Part shown: positions 24,526 through 36,600 of the stretch, one piece after another
Numbering within the stretch: the first letter of the stretch is position 1
Layout: each line of letters starts with the position of its first letter
NCBI GenBank assembly: GCA_004794655.1
Contig: SMMW01000001.1
Coordinates: 12,866,001 to 12,930,000, forward strand
Source: Marisa cornuarietis
Lineage: Eukaryota > Mollusca > Gastropoda > Architaenioglossa > Ampullariidae
DNA length: 64,000 nt
Direction: 5' to 3'
Notes under the pieces: generated by a model
What the model was told of the DNA's origin: nothing
Seen by the model: only the letters and a program-made list of their open reading frames with translations
Databases searched by the model: none
Made by a program: the position numbers and the translations under genes

Positions 24526-27500
24526 GTGTGTGAGGATGTGTATAGAGTGTGTGCAAGACCAGCTGCATGCTGATATGTGTGATCTCTCAAATTCAGAGAT
24601 TTTAATCCCAGATATCACCTTTTTAAAAGGTGTTTGGACATATACTGGAAATCAGGACTGCCCAGTTGCATCTTGCCCTCGTCAGTTATCAGAAAGGTAT
24701 TGTGATATTTCATTTGGCATGATATTCAGATGACCTGAAAAGTGCATCATATGAATATTAACAAAATCCTTCAGTAAAAGTTGTTTGGTTGATTTCCAGA
24801 GATAGTGATCTGTTACAAGTGCAGATAAGAGAACAGTTATGTTTGCTTGATTGTGATTTAGGCAAATATAGTATTGATATGTGAAATGTAAGCTTATCTG
24901 TCACAAAATACCTCTTTGATGTGAAGGCAGCGATTTTTAAACTCCAGCTTTCTGACCAATCTGTTGATCTGTCTCACTAGCCCCCTTATGTCTGAATACA
25001 TGCCAACACTTCTGCCTTGTTATTTAGTATCAATCTATGCCTATTATTTACACTTTAGCAACTCACTCGGCTTAAATAATGAAAGATTACTTTTAAACAA
25101 ATCTTTGAATAAAACTTTAATTGTCTTAAAGTCTTAAAACTCTAAAAGGTTAAAATGTTTACATGAAATCTATGTTATTAAGCATTGCCATTAGGCAAGT
25201 GGAGCTTGTTTGACTCCTTCATTTTTTGGAAAAGTGTTTAGGGGAAGGGGGATATTGAGAATCATATGTACTAATAAACTATCCAGTATGGTATTGCTTT
25301 TGGCTCCATAGTACATTTTCCATTTATTGTATTCACCCCACTCAGGAATTATGCAATGATACAATTGCAAATGATTAGTAATAATACAATGAGAAATGAT
25401 ATTTAGTAGTATTATCTTTTTGCCTCAATAAAGGTTGTGGATCAGACTGCCTTAGTACACGCTAACGTTTTAGTTAGCTAGACGGTAAATGATTCCTTTC
25501 TGTTTGATATTAGTGTTGTCAGTGAGAAACATTTAATTCTGATTGTCAGTAGTTTTTGAGTAGAATTCAGACAGTTTTTGGCGAAAATGATTTTTTTTAT
25601 CACTTGTCATAGAAACAAATATAGTGTTAAGGAACTCTTCTTTATTGACAGCCTTAAAGTTAAATTTTATCACAGTCTTCCTGAAACACTTTAAATTGTG
25701 TTAGAATAACTGCCTTTGGGGAAAGATTTTTATGACAAATAGTTGTATTCATCCTTTCAATATCCATCATGTTTCTTGCCCTGTAGTTGTTATATGTTCA
25801 CTATACCAAAATCTCTTGGTTAAAAATTTAACTGTCAGTTTATTTTAAATCATGTTACTTTTGTGAAAATGTTGGGGCTTGTAGTTTGCTTTATGAGCCA
25901 GCTTTCATACAAGCCTACAGCAGGAACTGGCACAAAGTAGTCACAATATTGAAACAAAAAATAATTAGAAAAGCTTATAAATTTATTTAACTTTGGTTTA
26001 TTAAATACAGCTTTGTAGAAATTTGCACCTTGAACATACTTTTACCCTTTTGTAAATCTTTGTCTGACCATGTTGATGGCCAGGAAGGATTATTAATGGG
26101 TCATCGCTATCAGATAGGAATTCAAGTTTACAAAATTTACAGATTTAACCAAAAAAATTAAAATTGCATTGTTAAAGTTGCTTTTTAAAAACCAAGATTC
26201 CCAGAATACATGGAATCCAAAAGAACACATGAATGCAAGATGAGACACCTTTACAAAAACAAAAGAAAAAAAGAGATTAGAAGTTTTAATTCTTAACACA
26301 AACTAAACTAAGTCACTTAAGTGTAATACCCACCTCTAAGCAGATGAATATGCATTGACATATAGTGGATGTTCTTTCATGCAGGCAAGTGTTCCGAACC
26401 TGGTGTTTCAAAGCATCCAGATTGTGTTAAGTTTGTAGTTGTTCTTTGATGTGTGCTTCTCCACCAGATTGGTCAGTTCCTTATCAACTTTGTATTTAAG
26501 CGTTGTTAAAGACGTCTGTGTTATTGTCCTCCCCAGTCCTTGTTTTCTGTAGTAGGTGAGATTTTATTGACATGCTTTGCATAATTATGGTTGTTGTTTA
26601 CAACATAAGGTTCTATGCAAATAACTGTTACAGGCTGTAGAAAATTAAACCAAATCAAAGATCTGTATTTTTGTTGGGGAAAAAAGTCAGTAGTATTTCT
26701 ATAGGGTCAGAGGACTTATTTTCATTTATTTATTATTATTTAAATATCTTCCAGATTTCTTCTTGTCTTTAAATCTAGTAAAATAGCTGTTACTCTTAGT
26801 TTATTTATTATCTTAGATTTGTTTATAATAATGGGAAAGGGGTTTTTCATATTTTATTTACAATGTTGAAGGTTAAATGTTAATAAGATAATCACTGTAT
26901 GTCAAACTCAGAGATAGTTCTGACAAATTTTAAGATGAAATGCAGTTGAGCTTGTTGCTCATCAGCAAAATGTCAGTAATTTGCATTAAAAATGCTTGAG
27001 TCATTCATTCAGTTCATTATTGATATGAACAACAAAACTGGTGTTTCTGTTTTTGTTACATTTGCATATCTCAACATTATTTGCAGAAACTTAAGTTACT
27101 AGTTTTAACAATAAAAGCAGTTCATTGAAACATTATAGAATTATCAGATCCTCTTGAATTTCAGTAATGATGAATACTTTTGTGAATTTAGAAGCTTGAG
27201 GGAAATTTAAAATTCAGTGAAGCAAGACAGTAGATATTTAACACAACCTTTAAATTAACTGCTGTTTTGTGAGATCCCAATTATTTTTGAAGTTCAGTGT
27301 TACTTTTAGCCACAGTTTGCAGTCAGCTGGATTTAAATAATTTTCAGTACAAGTAACAAAATGAGCATTAATAATACTAAACCCCTGAAGCATTCTTCGA
27401 TCATTTATAAAGAGTACAATTTTTCATTTGCGTTCATGTAATGTCAGCACTATTCTACAACTTTTTTATGTTCAGTTTTTCATTGCCTTGTCAGAAAAAA

Positions 27501-27942
27501 AGCCTACCAGAAAATTCATTATAAATGTTTGCTGTTTCATTTTAATATAACTGTATTTATGGATTACATGGCTGTCCTTTTGCATGGAAGACTGATGAGG
27601 CAGCTGCTGTACAGGACTGTGTGTGTGAGAGTGAGAGAGAGGGGTCTGAATATGTGTCTGTGGTGTGTTTGTGTGGTTTGCATGTGTGAGAAAGAGAGAG
27701 TGTGTGAGAGAGGAGGGGGATGACAGGCAATATGCGTACATACATGGATGGTGCACATGCTTTGAATACCAACACAAGTTTTCAAAATGACCAATAAAAT
27801 TCTTTATTGTTAAAAATGTGTTTGTTATTAGTGGATACAGTAAGGTTTTGAAATATGCAGTTTTTTTGTGAGGATGATTCAGGTTTTCCCTGAAAATAAT
27901 AGACACGATTTTAAAAGAAGTTTGAAAAAAATGCATGCCTTA
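24526..27942 (+). other. TADA2B 3' UTR and downstream AT-rich DNA
   Basis: No coding exon or mobile element recognised over 3.4 kb. The composition is uniform and AT-rich, like the introns. Several AATAAA hexamers occur (25108, 25427, 27793), so the 3' UTR may be anywhere from 0.6 to 3.3 kb long. A GT/GA-rich microsatellite lies at about 27618-27720. Confidence 0.5.
25427..25432 (+). terminator. Candidate TADA2B polyadenylation signal
   Basis: AATAAA is followed at once by a G/T-rich GGTTGTGG, the usual downstream element, about 0.9 kb after the stop codon. An earlier AATAAA (25108) lacks this, and a later one (27793-27798) has a weaker U/GU-rich follow-up. Confidence 0.4.
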
Positions 27943-27950
27943 TGCACACT

Positions 27951-28228
27951 CAGGGCCGCCGAGAGCCAGCACGGGCCCCAGGACAGACGACTTTCCGGGC
28001 CCCTTGTAATTGTAATAGTAAATGATTTCCCCAATATATAATAATATGTTTAAAATTCGATTGTCAATATATACATTTCATTCAGTAACGAAATATAGAC
28101 TGCAAACATTAGGACAAGTGTACAAGGATCTACATCACTACTCGAACATAGAATTGTTTACACGTGAGTGGTTAGTAAATGAGGAGAGGGTACACCAGAC
28201 CCCCTGTCCCCCCCTCTCGTCAGGCCTG
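27951..28228. mobile_element. hAT-type MITE with perfect 8-bp TSD
   Basis: The 278-bp element has 15-bp imperfect inverted ends: CAGGGCCGCCGAGAG on the left, and CAGGCCTGACGAGAG as the complement of the right end (12 of 15). TGCACACT flanks it exactly on both sides (27943-27950 and 28229-28236). An 8-bp duplication with CAGGG-style ends is characteristic of the hAT superfamily. It has no transposase and is non-autonomous. Confidence 0.85.
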
Positions 28229-28236
28229 TGCACACT

Positions 28237-30390
28237 TTATGTTACAGATGGGAGGACAACATGTAAAATAATGTGTCAATTGGTTGAATTAACTGAACAC
28301 AGAGACTGTCATGCACACAGATTACATCACTTGCGTGAACCCGCTCCGGTGCCGGAGGGAGAAAATGACACCCCCCCCCTACACACACACACACACACAC
28401 TTTCCCGACGGAAACACTGGTTCTGATAAACTTTCTCAAGAGGCAAGGCAGATGTGAACAACTCTCGAGGTAACGACACTGAAGTATAAGGTAAAGTAAG
28501 TGGTTACCGTTGTGCGAGAAAAAGAGAAGGGTCTTGTCTCCTACATGCGAACTGGTGTTCAGAGCCAGATGTTGCATAACTCCCAGAGCCGTAGTGGCAA
28601 AGATGCCCTCGGGTAAACAAACTGCCACAAAGCAATATCTGGACACTGCTTTCTAACTACGGCGACAAAGACGCTTCCCCTTTTCTTATGTTGCCTCGTT
28701 TCAAAACCACAGCTCCAGGGTGCGAGGCTTCACCAACACCCTGTCTATGTTTATTGGTTAACGGACAGAGGTGTTTAGTTGCGCTGGCTCTACTAAGTCT
28801 CATGGGCCCTTGGATCATGTAAGATGACAATGAATTAAATATTACCCTCAGCAACAGCCAGTATTGTGCGGTCTTAGTCCTACTCCACAATGTATTTTCC
28901 AGACGACCAAATTTCAGCACTATCCGTCCACGACTAACACACATTAACGACTGATAACCCTACTGGACCCGGAAAGAAAACTCCGAGTGAAGCTCCAGCA
29001 CCCTCAAAAGGTCGAGTGTCACGTGCGTTTCCGTAGCTGTCCACCTATTGGAAAACTTGATTTAGGAATGGGCGAAGCCATCGACGGCCTATTCAACTAA
29101 TGTGCTTTACCAAAACTGGGCGGAACTTAAAAATTAGTAACGTTACCTTTTACAAGGGGAGTCTAAATTTTAACGGTTGTAAAAAAATAAAACAATCCCC
29201 ATCACCGGTATCATAAGGGGCACACAACTCCTCTCCTCTTTGTTCAATCTGCTCAACCCCACTCCCTTTTATTCAATGGATTCGTGCCTGGCGCCTCTGT
29301 TCAATAACAATTTCAATAACTCAACAATTCTGAATGTCATCATCATACCACACAGATCACATGTGTAACTGGTCTTACTAAACAGTCGCAAAGGAGTTCA
29401 AAAATACCTCAGAATGCTCGATAACAAGAATAAAACTTTGGACTGGTCGCACTTTCACTAAAAATAAATCCTTCAGAAGGTAACAAATCCATCAACGAGT
29501 TCGCTATTTCCTTGGAGTGTACTATAACAGCTTCATCGTCGATAAGAGCAGACGGTTTTACATTATCCGCCAAGAAAAATGCTGAAGTAATAATCACCAC
29601 CATTGGAAAGGCAGATCACGTGATCCATAGCCCCGCCCAGCATGGTTGAATGTATCTTCCGCTGTTGGCTTCTTTACATCAAATTTGAGCCAAAAGCGTT
29701 TCCTATAAGCAGCGTGCGAAAAAGTTATGCCAAAAACATGATGTACATTATATTTCTATAAATAGCAACAAGATACTGCGCCTTCTGAAAGACACCAGAA
29801 GCCTTTTTTTTTTTTTTGCAAAAGAAAAAAAACAGCCCACATTTTAATTTCAGTTTGTTTTCATGGTCTTGTAGTTACTTTGTTTGGACTAATTGCTTTG
29901 AATATAAATAACAATCGTGTGTTCATGATCTTTGCCAGTCTTGGACTTTACTGTCTGAAATGAAGCCACAGCAGTGTGAAAATCTTAAAATATGTAGGAA
30001 ATTCTGATTTATGCTGACTTGGATCCCCGCTCTCTCTCTTTCACACACACAAAAGCAAGATGGACATGCATCAACCAAAGACGAGAAAAGTACAGCAAAT
30101 TTCCCTAATTTCGAGGCCAGTTATTGCATAGACGATGATCTGGTCGAATCGACTATCACTATAGGCTGTGATCAAATCAACTATACGAGTTCCGGTCTAG
30201 TTGGCTGATGGTCGAACTGACAGCCCTACCCCTTCCCCTAAACAAAATGCGAGTCCTGTTAGTGCATGGCATTAAAGGTTATCTTTGGTAACTGGTCGCA
30301 ATAACCTCGTTTGTCAATTCTTTTACACCCTTTGACAACATACTTGAAATGCAAAATAAAAATAATTTTATGCTCAAGAGCACGCTGAGT
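28237..30390. other. Intergenic DNA without a convincing gene
   Basis: It holds a C run plus (CA)n at 28371-28400 and a poly-T at 29802-29818. Several short ORFs on the minus strand are without recognisable motifs; the most protein-like (29409-29603) is listed separately. It is slightly more CpG-rich than its surroundings between about 28650 and 29050, which could mark an unannotated promoter. Confidence 0.4.
29409..29603 (-). CDS. Weak candidate ORF, unidentified
   Basis: A 64-aa ORF with a hydrophobic start (MVVIITSAFFLA) and a reasonable composition further on (DDEAVIVHSKEIANSLMDLL). It ends in a stop followed closely by a GTATTT that could have been a donor. I recognise no family and find no partner exon. 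Confidence 0.15.
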   Translation of the reverse strand: MVVIITSAFFLADNVKPSALIDDEAVIVHSKEIANSLMDLLPSEGFIFSESATSPKFYSCYRAF

Positions 30391-30910
30391 TATAATAATA
30401 ATAGTGAAGATTTTTATAGCGCATATTCACACTCGTAGAGAGTATGCTCTTAGCGCTTAAAACGGGGAAGACGTGGACCAAGTAGATACAGAACACAGGG
30501 GACGAAAGAAAACGACAGTACCGACAAAGACAGATAACAAAAGGCATCAAGTAACAGGAACAGAGAAAAATAGTGATGGGTAAAGTAGCAAGAGGGAAGG
30601 GGGGGGGGTAAGGACTAGCATTGTGGACTAGGAGTAGTGCTCAAGGAAGAGGTGCGTTTTCAGTGCAGATTTGAAGGATTCAATTGTAGGAAGGTGGCGG
30701 ATATGGAAAGGAAGAGAGTTCCATTGTTTTGCAGCACAGTAGCCAAAAGTCCTGTGACCATTTGTTGTTCTGGTGACAGGAACAGTCAGAGTACGGTTGT
30801 CAGAGGAAGAGCGGAGTTGTCTGGCCGGAGAGTAAGGGATGAGAAGTTCAGAGAAATAGTCAGGACAGGAGCCTGCAAAGGCGTGTGAAATAGTTTCTCG
30901 TTGCATTCAC
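30391..30910 (-). mobile_element. CR1/L2-like LINE, 3' end
   Basis: The minus-strand ORF (30628-30906) reads LLIPYSPARQLRSSSDNRTL, then AKQWNSLPFHIRHLPTIESF, then KSALKTHLFLEHYS. This is the standard C-terminus of this non-LTR group. The tail contains CACAATGCTAGTC and ends TATGCGCTATAAAAATCTTC followed by TATTATTATTATA. It is the same family as 13985-14622, but younger and open over its last 92 codons. Confidence 0.85.
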
Positions 30911-33274
30911 CTTAATTATGGTCACCATACCGCTTCAGTCATCTTGCTTGTGTCGATTTTTTTTCTTCTGATGAGTCTCTTTAGAGCGTGAGCGTTTATT
31001 ACTGGTAGAACTTATTTTAAATGAAATCGCTGGTCGAATGTGTAACTGATCATGAATCTTCCCATTCCCAGATTTGGGATTTGTGAGAGCGTCTAACAGC
31101 TCGAAAAACCATCGTCAACAAAAAAATCACGTTTTACCTTTATATTACACATTATATTGAATTAGTATTGCATTTGATTTTGTAAACAGTTAATATCTTT
31201 AAAAAGACAAGAGTAAAGCAATCGTGTAAATGCGAAGAATATTTCATGTTTTCCCAACATTCTCTCGTACATGTAATGTCTTGATTTCGGAGAAAAGGAC
31301 TGATTTGATGACAGCAGTTTAGAGTGATAACCCTGATGATGCTCTGACCACGACTTAACAGACAGGAACAAAAACCGTTAGTGACGACAGTTTATTTTAT
31401 TCTGCGTGACAATCAGTACAAACAGGACATTGATACTTGCAGACGAAACGTTCCAAGAAATTGTGACACCAAATATTCAAATTTATAACACATTAAGCAG
31501 AACAAGTAATGCTAGTTTAACTTTCCATTCATCACAACTTTAAGACGAAAATGAACAAAAATAATGCTAAGCGTAGTACATTATATATGTGGACAAAACA
31601 ATTTCAGGCAAAGATGTGAAGAACTTTTCCCAGAAGCACTTAAGCAAGAGCAGGTTTTGCCTCAAGCAATCTCTAAACGGAATTGGGTCAGAAAGCACAC
31701 GTCTTTTTCAAATTTGCGAAAGTATGTCTGTATCGTCCGACCCCAAACCGCTTCCCACCTCCCCAGCTTAGAGAAATGATGAAAATTACATTAAAGCTGT
31801 ATTAAAACTTTTTAAAAAATGAGTTACAAGTTTATCAAGTACGAATTAGTAGGATGCTGATTCATTTTTGAAATGATAACGGCCGAAAAAAAACAAGTGA
31901 ATGAGACATTATCGTCTCTTTTCTCAATGTCACTGACGTCATCAAGCCAATTCAATATCGCTCTCGACAAACAGGTTTTTTTTCGGTCGTGAAGAGAAAT
32001 TCACGCGGAAAAGCACATTTAATAGGTGTGTTGCAATGCACTCGCATATCCTTTTCTAGTCACTAAACTTTAGGGACACAATTATAAATGGAAAAGAGAT
32101 AGAAACGTTTGTCTAACTCATCCAAGAACCGAGTAAATTTCTAGTAATACGATTGCTGGCTCAAAACCTGTGGCTGTTCACAATAACAATCGTATTCAAC
32201 TCTAAAGCAAGCATTTCAAATTTAATATCACGTCTTCCTGCGCCATTTTTCCCGAATGTGCAAAAAATCAAAGACAATAGTTGCAGAAATAACAACAATA
32301 TCAAAGGCACAACAGGTGTTTAACCCACGAACGGACCGGCCGTGTCGAGGATCTGACACCATTCGGATGCAACTGCATGGCAACCAGCTTAAGAGTGTAC
32401 ACTCGAAAGTTCCTGGTAAGCAAGACACTGCATGATATCAATCTGAGCATGTAAACCCGACAACAAGACAAAGAACTAGCAGTAACGGTAATGGGTAAAT
32501 GGTAAAACCATTTATTATAAAGGAAAGATTTTTCATCAGTTTAGCATCACGTAAGTGGCAGAACACCAGGATGCCGGAATCATGGTTAATGAATGAAAGA
32601 AAACACATCAGGTAAGTGCCATCCTGGCAGTTCTATGTCATAATCATTCTATGATCAAAAATTATCAAATATAAGGCAGATTTATGTAAGTAATGAAACA
32701 TTTTAAAAACTAGCTACAGCATTGGTAGCCAGCCAATAAAAAATATTTTCTATGTTATTGGTGGTCTCTGTTACAGAACACCGAAAAACATCGGAAAAAC
32801 TCTAAGCACTAACCAATGGAATGTACGAGCTCATATGAACCCTTTACACAGAGAGAAATCTCATGAACTGTTATGTTAGGCAGCACAACAAATAGAATCT
32901 CTACTGCTTCACATAAGCCAGAGTATGTAGGCAAATAAGGACAAAACATGCCACAACAGAGGTAAATGCGATAAACCAACTAGTAATTGACGTTATACAA
33001 CTGTCCCGCAGCAACGTCAGAGTATCAAAAGCATAAACTTAAAACCAAATCCAGCGAAATTTGTTGTAGCATCTCAAGCTATATTAAACCAATGTCGGAT
33101 CATGAAGGGATTTTCCACCTTCAAATGCCAATTGTTCACCTGTTTCCACTTCATATGCATGCAAGTATAAACCATACAAGGAATCGACCAGCAGCAGAGC
33201 CTGGCAGAGCCCAGGCAAACGGGTATGAGCGAGAGGGTGCAACTGGAGGGATACCACTCGCTCTCACAGAGTAG
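30911..33274. other. Probable 3' UTR and downstream region of the NPAS4-like gene
   Basis: No coding exon recognised. On the minus strand it follows the NPAS4-like stop codon directly. A minus-strand AATAAAATAAA (plus-strand TTTATTTTATT near 31390-31400) could end a 3' UTR of about 1.9 kb. A few AUUUA pentamers are present on the minus strand (near 32083, 32131, 32494 and 32961), as is common in short-lived immediate-early transcripts, but there are no AU-rich nonamers. Confidence 0.4.
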
Positions 33275-33605
33275 TCATGGCAACGCTGTCACGCCTTTGG
33301 CGCCCAGGCGAACGATCTCCGGCTTGACGATGATGTACATAACAGAAGTAGAAACATCAGGCAGACATACTGTAAAAGAGAGAGAGAGAGAGAGAGAGAG
33401 AAAGGGAGAGAGAGAGAGGAGATGACGACGATTGGCCGAATACAGCGGCGCCTCAGGTTGTCGATGAGGTGGCAGTTGGTTGATCTGGCATCAAGAAGAA
33501 ACCCGGCCCGCAGGTACATGAAGGGGACGGCTGGAGACACAGACTGCCCGCAGCCTAGTGCATCCATGGCCGTCCACAGATGGCAATATGCCATACACTT
33601 GATTG
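33275..33605 (-). CDS. NPAS4: NPAS4-like terminal exons 10-11, novel C-terminus
   Basis: Exon 10 (33444-33605) follows acceptor TTACAG in phase 1 and reads [20 protein letters not shown], later [20 protein letters not shown] 74-bp intron (33370-33443) with a (CT)n polypyrimidine tract separates it from exon 11, which reads [20 protein letters not shown] before its stop at 33275-33277. Third codon positions are strongly G/C in both exons, as in real coding DNA. The donor GTATTC is weak. If it is not used, the reading frame runs through the CT tract to a stop at about 33289. I know no NPAS4 homologue with this tail. Confidence 0.6.
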
Positions 33606-36600
33606 CTGTAAGCTTGCTCGCAGCCAAGCGTGCTTACACTACGGCCTACTGGGTTTCTTCAGACAGAAGCAACGTGCCTGTAACACACACATGTGGGACA
33701 CGAATAAGTAAATCGAAAAGTAAATGAGATGCAAGTGGGAGGCACATACCAGAAGTCTACAGGAAAATTAGCCATCTCGGTCAGATCCAACACTTTTCAA
33801 AGTACTTTCCCCTCCTACATCCCCTCCTAGTTTGGAACTGATTTGACTCTTGAACGCACACTATTGGATTTCAATATGTTTACAAGAATAAGACGTAAAA
33901 TGTGCATGCATACATGTGAGTACGTATTTCTTCATTGCTTTTGAAGTGAACAGCTTTTATAAATATTCTCAAAGGAAGCTTTTTCCCCTCTTCGCCTCCC
34001 CTCCAACAACCTGCCATATCCCAGATTATCCTTTTTAAGGAGCATATCTTCAAAGTAATAAAAACTGTTGTGGATGGTAAGAGAATGGCACGAGCTGAGT
34101 GCTAGTACTAGGTCTGTGAGTAAAGACTGGTCAGTTTTAAGGTGTGGGAAAGCAGGAAAGGAAAGCGGCGCTTACCACTGGTAGGCACAAGCGACGAGAA
34201 AAGGCTATCGAGTTGATACAACTCATCCTCTTCGCTGAGCCCAGGCACTTCCCGGGAGCTGTAGCTATGAGGGTAGCGGCCGCCACCGGGCAGACAGCTG
34301 AGAGCGAGGCCTGCCTGCTCTTGCTCTTCTTGTCCCTGTGCGGCCGAACTTCGATCTTGTTTGCAGCGTGAGTTATGCAGCTGCCCGAGAGATGGCTGTA
34401 GGAGTAGATTGAGAGATTCGCCTGCGAGATCTTCCGCATCATTCTCCTCATCCCCGGACAGGTCGCTGCTGGCATCGCTGGGGACGTCAGTGGTGGACAT
34501 GGGACTGAAGTCTTCCGGCGGTCGTTCGAGACAGGTAGGGTGTAGCAGATAGTTACCCAGGTGACCCGCACCGCAGGGTGATCCAGTCTGCTGAAGACTG
34601 TCCGAATATTCTTTAACGCAATGAACCAGTGCATCGCCTCCCTCGGCTCCTACGCTGTTGTCATGGGATGACGTGATCAGCACATCACTGAGGTCAAGCT
34701 GGGTCGCATTCATGTCGCTGGAGAAGAAGTTCAGCAGTTCTTCAAGTTCTGCCGCGTCCACATCGTGCTGCTGGAATGGCTTGACATTCTTCTGGCGACT
34801 TTGAGACTCTCGCCTTAGAAACAACGAGTCAGTAGATGGTTGGTGTTCAAACTGTGTAACTGCTTGCAAATGCTCCTGTTTGACTGAAAACGTTGCTGTC
34901 GATTTGGTATTCTTGATGTTGCAGGGCTGGCGTTCCCGTTTGTCATCAAGAAGCGAAGCGTGCATGCTAATTAGCCTCTTCTCCGGGGCGTCGAGCGTGT
35001 CGAAGAATGACTCAATGTCGAAAGAAGTCATAAGAGGAAGTTCTCGCTGAATGCATGCATTGCGACGGGTTTGCACCTCCTCCTTCACCTTTCTGATGGC
35101 CAAGTCTGGGGTGGCCAAGGTACGTATCACTGCAGATGAGGCAGGGTTGGCCGAGCCAGGACTAGTGGAGGTCTCAGCATGGCTAAGGGAGGCCAGTTTC
35201 TCTAGCTTCTGCAGAATGGCAGCAGACGTGGTGGCTGCACTATAGTCCACAATTTCTGACTTGACGTGGTTCGTGATTCCAGGAATGTGTGGTTCTGGTG
35301 AAGAAGCCGGGGATGGATCCGGAGTAAGGTAAGACTCTGGCAAAGATACCCCACTGCTTTCGGGTACAACCTGTTCGGTCATGGGACAAGCACCCGACGT
35401 GGAAAGAGGCGGGGAGATGGCTTGGGGGCATGAGTTCGATGACGGGGCGAGAAAAGATTTGACTTTGTGCTGATGCATGGAGTTGGGCAAGGCGTGAACC
35501 ACACGGTAGTGAGCTTGTGAAAGCACCTGGGGGGAATCTGACCAGTGGCTGCTGTTAGTTCCTCCTTCGAGAAACGAGGAAGCAGAATTGGGTGAGTGCA
35601 TCGTCTCGCCAGTGGCGGCAAACTCAAATCCGTGTCCTCCGTTACCGCTTTCGTTGTGCTCGTTCCACGCTAGCTTCGGCACCTTGGCCGGTCGACAGGG
35701 GCCCTGGATCTTGCGCTTTAGCATCATCTTAAGCTTCTCAGTCTGTCCGTGACTGGCCACAGTTCCCTGGGTGGCAGCCACCTGATACCCTGCACCGCGG
35801 TCAGGGACAGAAGGGTAGGTACAGGCCGGTGGGGTGGGGTGCTGTTGTCCACCTCCATAATACGACACGGCAGGTGTCCGATAGTTGCTGCTAGAACTTG
35901 GAGGGGTGCCACTACAGGTGGCGGGTATCCAGCGCGTTCCGTGTTCAGTCTGGGGGTGGTGGTGGCCAGGGGTTTGAGCAGTAGGCAGACCGGCTGCCCA
36001 CATGTCGCCCGAGCGAGGAGGGTAAAGAGTGAACATGTGACTTTGCACTTTTATCTGGAATGCCTCTTCTTCGCTGTAGATAAATCAGGAATATATGGTA
36101 CCATAAAGTAATGTTCGGCAAGTAACATCCCCTATTCATTTTATCAACGCAAGCTAGCCTTCAATATTCGACTAGAAAAATTTAAATAATTTTAAATGAT
36201 TATTTTAAAATTTAAATAACAATAATAATTCTATGTTTCTGAGACCATAATATTTTCATAAGGTTAATTAAAGGAAGAAATTTACTTTGATTCGGTCAAT
36301 GACGACGGTACAGGTAAGACTTTAATGCCTGAAATGACTTTCCACGGAGACCTACCTTATAACTTGGTTGATGCAAACAATGACAGGTTCGTCACTCTGG
36401 CTAGATGCCGTGGCCTGACGAACATGCATGACGATGTTGACCCAGAACACATTACCCTCTGCATTGAGCATGCGTACTGTCATCATACATCCCATCTCGT
36501 GACTGGACCGGATGACTGCACACATGCAATGTCAAACATTCTGAAAAGTCGACTGCCGTGACAATATACCGTGTGTGTGTGTGTGTGTGTTAAGAGAGAT

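Noticed and set aside
27472..27936. 154-codon minus-strand ORF
   Set aside because: Much of it is a translated GT/GA microsatellite (His/Thr/Ser-Leu runs); no domain.
28022..28646. 134-codon ORFs on both strands
   Set aside because: They overlap a hAT MITE and a (CA)n/C run and have no recognisable domain.
33289..33627. A 112-codon ORF on the minus strand running through the CT repeat
   Set aside because: Its first part is real coding sequence (NPAS4-like exon 10), but the second half is the translated microsatellite of a short intron plus the wrong frame of exon 11.
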